A DNA stretch of 64,000 nucleotides from Streptomyces reniochalinae. GTDB lineage: Bacteria > Actinomycetota > Actinomycetes > Streptomycetales > Streptomycetaceae. How positions within the stretch are numbered: position 1 is the first letter of the stretch; every line of letters starts with the position of its first letter. Positions 54,899 through 63,635 of this stretch are shown here, one piece after another. The DNA lies in NCBI RefSeq assembly GCF_003323735.1, contig NZ_QOIM01000041.1:124001-188000 (forward strand), in the 5' to 3' direction. The notes beneath the pieces are model-generated. The model made no database searches. It worked only from the letters and a program-made list of their open reading frames with translations, and was not told where the DNA came from. Both the position numbers and the translations under genes were made by a program.

Positions 54899-56164
54899 TC
54901 AGCTCAGCCGTACCGGCAGCTCGTACAGCTCGTTCTGGGTGACCGCCGGCTTGTTGCGCAGCCGGGCCGGGTCGACCGCGAGGGAGAGCCCGGGGAAGCG
55001 CTCGAAGAGGGCGGGGAGCGCGACCAGGGCCTCCAGGCGCGAGAGCGGAGCCCCGGGGCACACGTGGGGGCCGTGCCCGAAGGAGAGGTGCCGTATCGGG
55101 GCCCGGGTGACGTCGAAACGCTCCGCGTCGGGCCCGTGCTGGCGCTCGTCCCTCCCGATGGCGCCGTAGGCGATGATCACCGCGTCGCCCTGCCCGAGGA
55201 GGGTGCCGCCGACCTCCATGTCCTCGGTGGCGAACCGGATCAGCACGTGCGTGGTGGGCGCGTCCCACCGCAGCGTCTCCTCGATGGCCGCCTCCCAGCT
55301 CACCTCGCCCGACAGGACGAGAGCGAGCTGGTCCGGGTGGGTCAGCAGGGCGCGTACGGCGCTCACGATCAGGCTGATGGTGGTCTCGTGCCCCGCCGTG
55401 ATCAGCACCTGGACGGTGGCGATGATCTCCTCGTCGCTGAGCGAGTCGCCCCCCTCGGCGGCGGCCAGCAGCGCGCTCGTCAGGTCCTCGCCCGGGGACC
55501 GGCGCTTCTCGGCCACGACCGCGCCGAAGAGCGCGCCGAGTTCGGCGATGACGGCCTGCACGTCCTCGCCCGGTGTGACGCTGCTGAAGAAGCCGTCGAA
55601 GAGGGTGCGCAGCCGGGGGATCCGGTCGGTGTCGACACCCACCAGGTCCCCGATGACCGCCATCGGCAGCGGGTAGGCGAACGCGGACTTCAGATCGACC
55701 CGGCCCTCCGCGTCGGCCGCGGCCCGCAGGCCGTCCAGGAGCCCGCGGGTGATCTCCTCGATGCGGGGCCGCATCGCGGCCACCCGGCGGGGGGTGAGAG
55801 CCTGCGCGGTCAGTGTGCGCAGCCGGCGGTGCTCGGGACCGTCGAAGGTGAGCATGCTGGGGCCCGGGTCCGCCAGTCCGATCAGCGGCCAGGTGTCGGG
55901 GATCTCCCCGCGCTTCCAGGCGGCCCAGTGGTCGATGTTCTTCACCAGCCTGCTGTCGGTCAGCAGCCGCCGCGCCTGAGCGTGGTGGGTGACCGCCCAC
56001 ACCCGTACCCCGCCGGGGAGTTCGACGGGGGCCAGGGGCCCCGCGGCGCGCAACGCCGCGCCCTCGCCCGCCAGGTCGCCGACGAGCGGGTCGAGCGCGA
56101 TCACGCCGCCCTGCGCGCCGGGCGCGTCAGGACCGGTGAAGGGACACGAGGCGGGCCCGGTCAT
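54899..56164 (-). CDS. Cytochrome P450, CYP154-like, of the conservon
   Basis: 421 residues. K-helix EETLRW (Glu296, Arg299), I-helix ITAGHETT, heme loop SFGHGPHVCPGAPL with the Cys ligand. The N-terminal part (ALDPLVGDLAGEGAALRAAGPLAPVELPGG, WAVTHHAQARRLLTDSRLVKN) resembles CYP154. The ATG overlaps the stop of the CYP157-like gene by 4 bp, the usual CYP157-CYP154 pairing in Streptomyces. It should be a soluble monooxygenase; substrate unknown. Last gene of the cvn operon. Confidence 0.9.
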   Translation of the reverse strand: MTGPASCPFTGPDAPGAQGGVIALDPLVGDLAGEGAALRAAGPLAPVELPGGVRVWAVTHHAQARRLLTDSRLVKNIDHWAAWKRGEIPDTWPLIGLADPGPSMLTFDGPEHRRLRTLTAQALTPRRVAAMRPRIEEITRGLLDGLRAAADAEGRVDLKSAFAYPLPMAVIGDLVGVDTDRIPRLRTLFDGFFSSVTPGEDVQAVIAELGALFGAVVAEKRRSPGEDLTSALLAAAEGGDSLSDEEIIATVQVLITAGHETTISLIVSAVRALLTHPDQLALVLSGEVSWEAAIEETLRWDAPTTHVLIRFATEDMEVGGTLLGQGDAVIIAYGAIGRDERQHGPDAERFDVTRAPIRHLSFGHGPHVCPGAPLSRLEALVALPALFERFPGLSLAVDPARLRNKPAVTQNELYELPVRLS

Positions 56165-57453
56165 CGCGGGCCTCCCTGGGCGCTCGTGGGGGTGGGGGTG
56201 AAGCGGACGGGGAGCGACGCCAGCCCCCGCAGGAAGGGCGAGGGCCGCCACACGAGGGCCTGGCGGCTGACGGCCAGGTCGACGTCCGGCAGGCGGTCGA
56301 GCAGGACCTCGATGCCGGTACGGGCGATGCCCTCGGCGATGTCCTGCGCGGGGTAGGGACAGCGGTGGTCCCCGTGCCCGAAGGAGAGGAAGGCGTTGTT
56401 GCCGCCGGTGAGGACGGTGCGGTCGGGCCGCACCTGCGGATCGCCGTTGGCGGCGGCGAAGCTGAGCATCAGCAGGTCGCCGGCCGCCACGTGCCGCCCG
56501 GCGAGCTGGGTGTCACGGGTGGTCCAGCGGCCCGCGATGTTCTGGGTGGGCGTGTCCTCCCACAGCACCTCGTTCATCGCCTCGGCGACACTGTGCCGGC
56601 CGCCGGTCAGAGAGGCGGCGAAGCGCTCGTCGGTGAGCATCAGCCGCAGCGAGTTGCCGATCCAGTCTGCGGTCGGCTGGTGGCCCGCGATGATGTTGAC
56701 CATCATGTCCTCGACGATCTCCTCGAAGGAGAAGCCCTCGGCGAAGTCGTGGTGGAGCATCCGCGAGGCGACTCCGGCGGCGGGGGCGCGGCGCCGGGAG
56801 GCCAGCAGCGCCTCCATCGCCCCCTTCACCCGGTCGCGTCCGGCCAGTGCGCCCTCGCCGCCGTCCACGAGGTCGTTGATGCTGGGCACCAGCGCGGCGC
56901 CCTCCTCGTCGGTGAAGCCGTAGAGCCGGGCGAGCACCAGCGCGGGCAGCACCTTGGCGTACTCGGCGATCAGGTCGGCAGAGCCGCGCCCGCACAGCTC
57001 GTCGATCAGCCGGTCGGCGAACCGCTCGGCGTGGTCGCGCAACTCGAACGGGTCCACGGCGGCGAGCGCGTCGCTGACCAGGGCGGAGCGGCGCTGGTGC
57101 CGTTCCCCCACGGTGTAGAGGATCGACGGCTGCTTGCCGACCATCGGCAGCAGCGGCCAGTCCGCGGGGATGTTCGGCCACTGGTTCCACAGGCCCGAGT
57201 CGCGGCTGTAGAGCACCGGATCGGAGGTGATCTGGTGCAGTTCCCGGTAGCCGAGGACCAGCCAGCAGGGGATGTCGCCCGGCAGCGTCACCGGGGCGAG
57301 CGGCCCGTGCTGCTCGTACATGTCGCGGTAGAGCCTGGCGCGGTCGTCGTTCTGGAAGCGCGGCCCCAGCAGGGGAACGGACTGGGAGCTGGGGTGCGCG
57401 GGGCAGCCGGGCGGCGGCGCGGAGACGGTGCTGTGGTGCTGAGCGGGTGTCAC
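56161..57453 (-). CDS. Cytochrome P450, CYP157-like, without the EXXR arginine
   Basis: 430 residues. The heme loop FGHGDHRCPYPAQDIAEG is intact, but the K-helix reads NEVLWEDTP: Glu295 is kept while Trp298 stands where Arg is otherwise near-universal. The I-helix reads IIAGHQPTADW, without the acidic residue of AGxET. Loss of EXXR is a known mark of CYP157. GTG 57453 overlaps the cvnD stop by 4 bp. Catalytic competence is uncertain; it may act with the CYP154 partner or as a sensor in the conservon complex (inference). Confidence 0.92.
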   Translation of the reverse strand: MTPAQHHSTVSAPPPGCPAHPSSQSVPLLGPRFQNDDRARLYRDMYEQHGPLAPVTLPGDIPCWLVLGYRELHQITSDPVLYSRDSGLWNQWPNIPADWPLLPMVGKQPSILYTVGERHQRRSALVSDALAAVDPFELRDHAERFADRLIDELCGRGSADLIAEYAKVLPALVLARLYGFTDEEGAALVPSINDLVDGGEGALAGRDRVKGAMEALLASRRRAPAAGVASRMLHHDFAEGFSFEEIVEDMMVNIIAGHQPTADWIGNSLRLMLTDERFAASLTGGRHSVAEAMNEVLWEDTPTQNIAGRWTTRDTQLAGRHVAAGDLLMLSFAAANGDPQVRPDRTVLTGGNNAFLSFGHGDHRCPYPAQDIAEGIARTGIEVLLDRLPDVDLAVSRQALVWRPSPFLRGLASLPVRFTPTPTSAQGGPR

Positions 57454-58085
57454 GGGGTGTTCTCCCGGCGCGCGGTGGAGAGGGCGTACAGGTGGTGGAC
57501 GAGGGCGAGCAGCACGTCCTTGCTGGAGGCACGGGAGCGCGCGTCGCACTCGACCAGCGGGACGTCGTCGGGCAGGTCGAGCGCCTCGCGCACCTGGTCG
57601 GGGGTGTGCCGGGAGCCGCCGAAGTCGTTGCTCGCGACGATGAACGGGGTGCCGTGCGCCTCGAGTCGGTCGATGGCGTACCACGACTCCTCCAGCCTGC
57701 GGGTGTCCACCAGCACGACGGCGCCCAGCGTGCCGGAGAAGAGCCGGTCCCACAGGAACCAGAACCGCTCCTGGCCCGGCGCGCCGAACAGGTAGAGCAC
57801 CGTCTCGTCGTCCAGGCTGATGCGCCCGAAGTCGAAGGCGATGGTGGTGGTCGTCTTGTCCTGGACGCCGGAGAGGTCGTCGACCCCCTCACCGGCCCGG
57901 GTCATCGTCTCCTCGGTGTTCAGCGGGCGGATGTCGCTGACCGCCCTGACCATGGTCGTCTTGCCGACCCCGAACCCACCGACGATCACGATCTTCAGCC
58001 CCTGCGCCGCCGTGCTGAGCAGCGGGGGACGGACCGGCGCGTCAGCGGTGGCCACCGGGTTCGCTTCAGATGTTGCGGAGTCCAA
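57450..58085 (-). CDS. cvnD: Conservon GTPase CvnD
   Basis: 211 residues. P-loop GGFGVGKTT, switch region MTRAGEGVDDLSG, QDKTTTTIAFDFGRI, Walker B/G3 LFGAPGQERFWFLWD, and an ASNDFGG loop as the likely base-recognition motif. CvnD is the Ras-like small GTPase of the membrane-associated conservon complex with CvnA-C. Overlaps cvnC by 20 bp. Confidence 0.95.
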   Translation of the reverse strand: MDSATSEANPVATADAPVRPPLLSTAAQGLKIVIVGGFGVGKTTMVRAVSDIRPLNTEETMTRAGEGVDDLSGVQDKTTTTIAFDFGRISLDDETVLYLFGAPGQERFWFLWDRLFSGTLGAVVLVDTRRLEESWYAIDRLEAHGTPFIVASNDFGGSRHTPDQVREALDLPDDVPLVECDARSRASSKDVLLALVHHLYALSTARRENTP

Positions 58086-58428
58086 CGAGCACCTGCTTCA
58101 GGATGTCGGGATCGGGCAGTGCGTCAGCGGTCTGGGCACGCCGCGGATGACGGGCGGTGATCTTCCCCTGCGCGAGCAGGTCGCCCAGCAGGATGCGGAC
58201 GACGCTCACCGGCAGTCCCAGATCGGAGGCCAGCTCCACGACCGCCGTGGGGAAGCGGCAGATGCGGAGGATCGCGGCGTGCTCCGACTGCATGCCGCGC
58301 ACGGGGGCGCTCTCGCTGACCACGAGCGTCACCAGATCGAAGGTGTCGGCTCCGGCCACCGAACGGCTGCGCCCGCCGGTCACGGTGTACAGCCGGTCCG
58401 GGTCCTCGTCCCGGCCCGGCCGCGTCAT
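58066..58428 (-). CDS. cvnC: Conservon DUF742 protein CvnC
   Basis: 120 residues of the DUF742 family: DRLYTVTGGRSR at the start, SEHAAILRICRFPTAVVELASDLGLPVSVVRILLGDLLAQGKI (winged-helix-like) and the ending DILKQVLVGLRNI. The conserved middle member of cvn operons; helps link GTPase and roadblock protein. The start overlaps the cvnB stop by 4 bp. Confidence 0.95.
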   Translation of the reverse strand: MTRPGRDEDPDRLYTVTGGRSRSVAGADTFDLVTLVVSESAPVRGMQSEHAAILRICRFPTAVVELASDLGLPVSVVRILLGDLLAQGKITARHPRRAQTADALPDPDILKQVLVGLRNI

Positions 58429-58853
58429 GCCTGCCCGCCCCCGCGCCCGTCACTCGCCGCCTGCTGGCGCGGCGGGGCGCTGAGGTACTCGCTGAGCTGC
58501 TCGATCAGCTCGTTCATGTTGTGGCCGATCAGACCCACGTCCGACTCCTCGTCGGCGACGACCGCCAGGTGGGCGCCGTCACCCGCCTCCACGACGAACA
58601 GGATGCCGCCGTAGAACTCCGCCATGGCCTGCCGTACGCCGCCGTCACCGTTGCCGAACTCCACGGAAGCGCCGTGCGACAGGCTCTGGATACCGGCCGA
58701 GATGGCCGCGAGCTGGTCGGCCTGGTCCACGGAGAGCTCCGGGGTGCGGCACAGCTTGAGGCCGTCCCGGGACAGCACGAGTGCGTGCCGGGCGCCGGGG
58801 GTGCGCTCCAGCAGACTCTCCAGCAGCCAGTCGAGCTTGCTGTCAGTGATCAT
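58425..58853 (-). CDS. cvnB: Conservon roadblock/LC7 protein CvnB
   Basis: 142 residues. The roadblock fold is shown by LDWLLESLLERTPGARHALVLSRDGL, AAISAGIQSLSHGA, MAEFYGGILFVVEAGDGAHLAVVADEESDVGLIGHNMNELIEQL. Acts as an adaptor or GTPase-activating partner for CvnD (family knowledge). Its ATG overlaps the cvnA stop by 4 bp. Confidence 0.95.
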   Translation of the reverse strand: MITDSKLDWLLESLLERTPGARHALVLSRDGLKLCRTPELSVDQADQLAAISAGIQSLSHGASVEFGNGDGGVRQAMAEFYGGILFVVEAGDGAHLAVVADEESDVGLIGHNMNELIEQLSEYLSAPPRQQAASDGRGGGQA

Positions 58854-60679
58854 TCGGTGTCGTCCTCCGAGAAGGGAGAGGAGCGGGCGGGGGAGGGGGC
58901 GCCAGGGGCCGTGGCGTGTCGGCCCGTCGCGCCGGATGCGGGGGTCTCTTCGCCGGACTCGGTGGCGTTCTCGTCCGACGGGGCGGCGCCCTGCACGGCC
59001 CGGCGGAAGTCGCCGAAGCGCGTGCCCGAGGGCCGCTTGGTACGGGCGGCGGCCGGGTCGCGGTCGCGGTCGAGCGCGGCGGACTGTCCGGTCGCGTCGG
59101 GCGAGGAGCCCGTGGCCGAGGGACGGGAGGCGGAAGCGCGGGCGACCGCGGCCAGAGTCTGGCCCCGGCGCCGTTTGGGCAGGCCGCTGGCCCCGAACTC
59201 CTGGGGCGGAGGCGCCGCGGTCGCGTACTCGCCGGTCCGCGCGGCCTCGTGCTCGCCGGTCCGCGCGGCCTCGTGCTCGCCGGTGCGTGCGCTCTCGTGC
59301 TCGCCCGTGCGCGCGCTCTCGTTCCCGTCGTGGCCCGGTGCGGGACCGCCGGAGGTGGAGGGCTCCGGCTGCCGGGTGTGCGTGCCGGCCGGGGGAGTGC
59401 CGGGTGCGGCGCTCAGCAGCCCGCGGCTCGTGGCGGGCGCGGCGGCGGCCGGCGCGGGCGCGCCGCTCTCCGGACGGCGCGGCTCGGTCACCAACTCGCG
59501 CGGGACACGGACGAGGACGCCCGTACCGCCGTGCGCGGAGGGGCGGAAGGAGACGGACAGGCCGTGCTTGCGGGCCAGGCGCCCGACGACGGCCAGCCCG
59601 AGCCGGGTGCCCGACAGCGTGGACAGGTCGTTGTGCTCGGCGGAGACGGCCTGCTGGGCGCGGCGCAGCGCCACCTCACCCATCACCAGGCCGCCGTCCT
59701 CGATGGTGATGACCACCCCTGCGGCCACCTCTTCGACGTACACGTGGACTTCGGAGGTGGGCGGGGAGAAGTTCGCCGCGTTGTCCATCAGCTCGGCCAG
59801 CGCGTGCATGACGCCCTCGGCTGCGTGGCCCGCGATGGCCACCTCGCTCGCCGAGTGCAGCCGCACCCGCTGGTAGCCGCTGATGCGGCCCATCGCGCCG
59901 CGCAGAATCGACTCCATGACGATGGGCTTGGCCCACCGGCGCCCCGAACGGGCGCCCGTCAGGACCGCGATGGAGTCCGCGATGCGGCCGGCCTGCGCGG
60001 TGCGGTGGTCCAGGTGCAACAGGTCGGCCAGCACGTCCTCGTCGGCGTGCCGGTGCTCCATCTCCCGCAGGTCGGCGGCCATGCCGGTGGCCAGCGCCTG
60101 GACCCGCCCGGCCGCGTTGGCGCACGCCGACATCGCGGCAGCCCGCATGTTCTCGCCCTTGTGCACCTCGCGCGCCAGGGTGACCAGCACCCGGCGCTGC
60201 GTCTCGCTGGCCGCGGCGGGCGCCTCGGCCAGCGCGGTCTCCGCCGAGCCGCCGCGGCGCAGCCGGTCGACGACGGCGGGCACCACCGCGTCGGCGAAGT
60301 AGGTCTCGGCCCGCTCCCGTTCGGCCGCGCGCGCGTTGCCGGCCGCCAGGGCGGCCCGCAGCCGACGCCCCGTCAGCACGGCGCGTGCCGCGACGGTGAC
60401 GGCCACGCACAGCACGACCCCGGCCGCGCCGCCGCCCCAGGCGACGGCGGTACGTGCCGACTCGTCGGCCGCGTACACGGCCGCCAGGCAGGCGGCTGCG
60501 GCGAGCGCGGCGGAGACCAGCAGCGCCAGTGCGGTTCCCGTGCCGGTGCCGGTGCCGGTGCCGGTTCCGGTGCCCGGGGCTGCGGTCGCGGTCCCGGGCC
60601 CCGCGGCCGTTCTGCCGGTGCCTGCGGCCGGTCGGCCCGCGCCTGCGGCCGGTGGCGGTGATATCTCGGGGGAGGTCAT
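58850..60679 (-). CDS. cvnA: Conservon sensor-kinase-like protein CvnA
   Basis: 609 residues. Two membrane spans near the N terminus (LALLVSAALAAAACLAAVYAA and GGGAAGVVLCVAVTVAARAVL) follow a Gly-Thr run; a helical linker (about 120-215) leads to a GHKL ATPase (about 260-400; LMDNAANFSPP N-box, LGLAVVGRLARKHGLSVSF G-box). No clear phospho-acceptor His in an H-box, as usual in cvnA. The C-terminal 200 residues are disordered and contain 8-residue repeats. First gene of cvnABCD-CYP157-CYP154, all coupled by overlaps. ATG 60679 is preceded by a TTG. Confidence 0.94.
   Translation of the reverse strand: MTSPEISPPPAAGAGRPAAGTGRTAAGPGTATAAPGTGTGTGTGTGTGTALALLVSAALAAAACLAAVYAADESARTAVAWGGGAAGVVLCVAVTVAARAVLTGRRLRAALAAGNARAAERERAETYFADAVVPAVVDRLRRGGSAETALAEAPAAASETQRRVLVTLAREVHKGENMRAAAMSACANAAGRVQALATGMAADLREMEHRHADEDVLADLLHLDHRTAQAGRIADSIAVLTGARSGRRWAKPIVMESILRGAMGRISGYQRVRLHSASEVAIAGHAAEGVMHALAELMDNAANFSPPTSEVHVYVEEVAAGVVITIEDGGLVMGEVALRRAQQAVSAEHNDLSTLSGTRLGLAVVGRLARKHGLSVSFRPSAHGGTGVLVRVPRELVTEPRRPESGAPAPAAAAPATSRGLLSAAPGTPPAGTHTRQPEPSTSGGPAPGHDGNESARTGEHESARTGEHEAARTGEHEAARTGEYATAAPPPQEFGASGLPKRRRGQTLAAVARASASRPSATGSSPDATGQSAALDRDRDPAAARTKRPSGTRFGDFRRAVQGAAPSDENATESGEETPASGATGRHATAPGAPSPARSSPFSEDDTE
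59226..59321. repeat. 24-bp minisatellite in cvnA, four copies
   Basis: Four 24-bp units (59226, 59250, 59274, 59298) code ARTGEHE-type octapeptides in the disordered CvnA tail. Changes in copy number stay in frame. Confidence 0.88.
60535..60576. repeat. Hexanucleotide (TGCCGG)n tract in cvnA
   Basis: Seven hexamers, four of them exact TGCCGG, coding a Gly-Thr run just before the first membrane span of CvnA. Slippage would change length by two residues per unit without a frameshift. Confidence 0.85.
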
Positions 60680-60884
60680 CAATCAGGTCCTAGGGGACGG
60701 AACCGGGCAGAGGCGAGAGCTGATGCCGCAGCCCTCCGAGCAACGTCGCACCAATATAAGTCAGTTAGTGATCACGAAATGACGGAGGGGCGTTCCGGTT
60801 CGAAAGATGGCGTAATGCCGCCCCTCGGGGTCCCGGTCCCCGGCCCCGGACCGCACCGCGCGTGCCACCGCTCGGGAAGGCATC
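60680..60884. promoter_or_regulatory. Divergent promoter region cvnA / DUF2236 gene
   Basis: 205 bp with an AT-rich patch at about 60748-60780 (CAATATAAGTCAGTTAGTGA) containing TGATCA and, on the minus strand, TATATT-like boxes. Likely holds the cvnA promoter on the left; no clear dyad longer than 6 bp was found. Confidence 0.4.
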
Positions 60885-61757
60885 ATGAGGAGTGTGAAGG
60901 CACGCGAGAGGCATCCAGCACGCACCGATCCGGCGCCGCCACCGTCCGACGGCATCCTGTGGGACGTGGCCGGAGACCTCCGCATCCTGTGCACGCTGCC
61001 CGGCGCGCTGACCATGCAGGTCGCCCACCCCGCCGTCGGCGCCGGAGTGGACCAGCACTCCGTCTTCCGCACCGATCCGTGGGGCCGGGGCGAGCGCTCG
61101 GTGCGCAGCGTGCTGCTGTGGGTGTACGGAGGCGAGGAAGCCGCCGCCGAAGGCCGCAGACTGCGGGAGCTGCACAAGACGATCCAGGGTGTCGACGCGC
61201 ACGGCCACCGCTACCACGCGCTGATGCCCGCCTACTACGCGTGGGTGCACGCCACCGGCTTCCCCTCCTTCCAGCACGGACAGCGCTACCTCGCCCGCCG
61301 CCCCTTCACCGAGGCGGAGGAGCGTCAGCTGTACGCCGAGTGGGTGCAGGTCGGCCGCGTGCTGGGTCTCCACGAGCGGGACATGCCGCAGACGCTGGAG
61401 GAGTTCTGGCCCTACTGGCGGCGCATGCTGGCCGAGGAGGTCGAGCCCACGGGCGTCGTGCGTGAACTCGTCGCCCTCGACATGAGGATCCCGCCGCCGC
61501 CCTACGGTCCACGGCCCGTGCGCGGGGCGCTGCGCGCGGCCTGGCCGCTGCTGGCGCCCGGACTCGCCCGGTTGCGGCGGTTCCTGATCATCGGCCTGAT
61601 GCCCCCGGACGCGCGGCGCGCGCTGCGGCTGCCCTGGAGCCCCCGCCAGGAGCGGCGGCTGCGGCGGCTGGGACGCGTCGTCGCCTCCGTCGTGCCCCGG
61701 CTGCCGGAACGCCTGCGCTACCTGCCGTACGCGTACCGGGCCCGCGCGGCCCGCTGA
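60885..61757 (+). CDS. DUF2236 / MpaB-family oxygenase
   Basis: 290 residues. Family segments: ILWDVAGDLRILCTLPGALTMQVAHPAVGAGVDQHSVF, ELHKTIQGVDAHGHRYHALMPAYYAWVHATGFPSF and YWRRML. The family includes the latex-clearing b-type heme protein and MpaB (oxidative chain cleavage). The His in AWVHATG is a candidate heme ligand. GGGAAGG lies four bases before the ATG. Divergent from the conservon; substrate unknown. Confidence 0.87.
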   Translation: MRSVKARERHPARTDPAPPPSDGILWDVAGDLRILCTLPGALTMQVAHPAVGAGVDQHSVFRTDPWGRGERSVRSVLLWVYGGEEAAAEGRRLRELHKTIQGVDAHGHRYHALMPAYYAWVHATGFPSFQHGQRYLARRPFTEAEERQLYAEWVQVGRVLGLHERDMPQTLEEFWPYWRRMLAEEVEPTGVVRELVALDMRIPPPPYGPRPVRGALRAAWPLLAPGLARLRRFLIIGLMPPDARRALRLPWSPRQERRLRRLGRVVASVVPRLPERLRYLPYAYRARAAR

Positions 61758-61931
61758 CATCGCGCTCGAGACCGTCCCGGGCAGCGGCGGCCCGCTGCCC
61801 TCGCGCGTGAGGCGGCATCAGGCGGGGCGGTCCGCCGAACGCGCCCCGTGAGGCCGTGCGCCGGGCCCGGCGGTCCGCCGGACTCGCGCCGGGCGGGGCC
61901 GGGCCAACGCACCGGGCCGGCACCGACCGGG

Positions 61932-61949
61932 GCCGGGGCCGGCCCCGGC
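61932..61949. terminator. GC palindrome between convergent genes
   Basis: GCCGGGGCC-GGCCCCGGC, a perfect 18-bp palindrome just beyond the M1 peptidase stop, in a very GC-rich 196-bp gap (61758-61953). It may act as a terminator, although no loop or T-run is present. Confidence 0.45.
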
Positions 61950-61953
61950 GCCG

Positions 61954-63432
61954 TCAGTGGTGCGGGTGGTCGGCTGTGTGGATCTTCTTCCACGACTCGG
62001 GCTGCTCGGGAGCGGCCTTCGCCTTGAGGCCCGCCGCGGAGGCGGGCGGCTTGGAGGGCTGGAACAGCCAGGTGTCGAAGAGCTCGGCCAGCGGCTCGCC
62101 CGACACCTTCTCCGCGTAGGCGACGAAGTCGCCCACGTCCGCGTTGCCGCCCTCGTGCTGCCGGGGCCAGCCCTTGAGGAGGGCGAAGAAGTCCTTGTCC
62201 CCGATCTTCTCGCGCAGCGCCTGGAGAGCCATCGCGCCCCGGTCGTAGACCGCCGAGTGGAACTGGTTGTCCGGGCCCGGGTCGCCCGGCTTCACCTTCC
62301 AGAAGTCGTCGTCGGCCGGGCGGGAGGCGTAGGCGTAGTCGGCCAGTTCGCGCGCCGTGCCCTCGCCCTGGTCCTCGGACCACAGCCACTGCGCGTAGGC
62401 CGCGAAGCCCTCGTTGATCCAGATGTCCTTCCAGCCCTTGAGCGAGACGCTGTCCCCATACCACTGGTGGGCCATCTCGTGGACGACGACGGAGGTGTTG
62501 GAGCCGTCGGCGAAGTCGTCGGGGCTGTAGAACGGGCGGGTCTGGGTCTCCAGCGCGTAGGTGGTGTCCGTGTTCGGGACGTACCCGCCCATCGCGTCGA
62601 AGGGGTAGGCGCCGAAGTAGCCCTGGAGCCACTCGGTGATCTCGGCGGTCCGCTCGACGCTCGCCCGCGCAGCGCCCGCGTGTTCGCCCAGGTCCTTGCT
62701 GTAGGCGTTGATGACGGGCAGTCCCGAGTCCGTCTTCGAGGTGGTGATGTCGAACCTGCCGATGGCCAGCGTGGCCAGGTAGGTGGCCTGCGGGGCGCGG
62801 GAGCGCCAGTTCCAGCGCGTCCAGCCGGCCTCGGAGCGCTTCGACTGGAGGGTGCCGTTGCTGAGGGCCTGGGTGCCGTCGGGCACGGCGACGCTCACGT
62901 CGTAGCTCGCCTTGTCCGAGGGGTGGTCGTTGCTGGGGAACCACCACCAGGCGGCTTCCGGCTCGTTGGCGGCCACGCCGCCGTCCTCGGTGCGCAGCCA
63001 CGAGGTGAAGCCGTTCACCTCGACCTTCGAGGGGGTGCCGGAGTAGCGGACCACGACGGTGGCCTTCTCCCCCTTGGCCAGCGGCTCGGCGGGGGTGATC
63101 CGCAGTTCGTGCGCGCCCGAGGTGGCGAAGCGCGCCTTCTTTCCGTCCACCCGCACCTCGCTGACGTCCAGCGCGAAGTCCAGGTTGAAGCGCGACAGGT
63201 CCTGCTCGGCGGTGGCCAGCAGGGTCGCCGTGCCGTTCAGCTCGTCCGTCTTCGGCTGGTACGTGAGCCGAAGGTCGTAGTGGGAGACGTCGTAGCCGCC
63301 GTTCCCGTAGTCCGGGTAGTAGGGGTCGCCCACGCCCGGGGCTCCCGGGGACGGTTCGGCCGCCGAGGCCGGGACCGCGAGCAGCAGCGAGGCCGCCACC
63401 ATGGCACCCGGGACGATCAGTCTGTGACGCAC
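61954..63432 (-). CDS. Secreted M1-family aminopeptidase
   Basis: 492 residues with a Sec signal (RHRLIVPGAMVAASLLLAVPASA). The gluzincin site VVHEMAHQWYGDSVSLKGWKDIWINEGFA has HExxH and the third ligand Glu 18 residues on. An exopeptidase motif resembling GxMEN is altered to GGYVPNTDT, so substrate N-terminus recognition may differ from classical aminopeptidase N. It is shorter than full M1 enzymes: the C-terminal HEAT-like domain is absent and the chain ends in a His-rich tail (HTADHPHH). Extracellular peptide degradation is likely. Confidence 0.88.
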   Translation of the reverse strand: MRHRLIVPGAMVAASLLLAVPASAAEPSPGAPGVGDPYYPDYGNGGYDVSHYDLRLTYQPKTDELNGTATLLATAEQDLSRFNLDFALDVSEVRVDGKKARFATSGAHELRITPAEPLAKGEKATVVVRYSGTPSKVEVNGFTSWLRTEDGGVAANEPEAAWWWFPSNDHPSDKASYDVSVAVPDGTQALSNGTLQSKRSEAGWTRWNWRSRAPQATYLATLAIGRFDITTSKTDSGLPVINAYSKDLGEHAGAARASVERTAEITEWLQGYFGAYPFDAMGGYVPNTDTTYALETQTRPFYSPDDFADGSNTSVVVHEMAHQWYGDSVSLKGWKDIWINEGFAAYAQWLWSEDQGEGTARELADYAYASRPADDDFWKVKPGDPGPDNQFHSAVYDRGAMALQALREKIGDKDFFALLKGWPRQHEGGNADVGDFVAYAEKVSGEPLAELFDTWLFQPSKPPASAAGLKAKAAPEQPESWKKIHTADHPHH

Positions 63433-63635
63433 GAGTCCTCCAGCTCTTCCGTCAACCTTGCGGCGCCACCATCGGGTTCACATCCCGCCCCTGTGGCGCG
63501 CGGGGTGTCGCTTCGTCCGAAGGGTATGTACTCACGTGGCACACCGCATGTCCACAGCAACTACCGTCATGTGAGCGTCATCCGGCCGACACACGCCCCC
63601 TTCTGCACACGCGTGGACCCGGTTACCTTCCCGGC

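Noticed and set aside
59226..59321. Regular 24-bp repeats as a CRISPR array
   Set aside because: No spacers between units, in-frame coding repeats, no cas genes.
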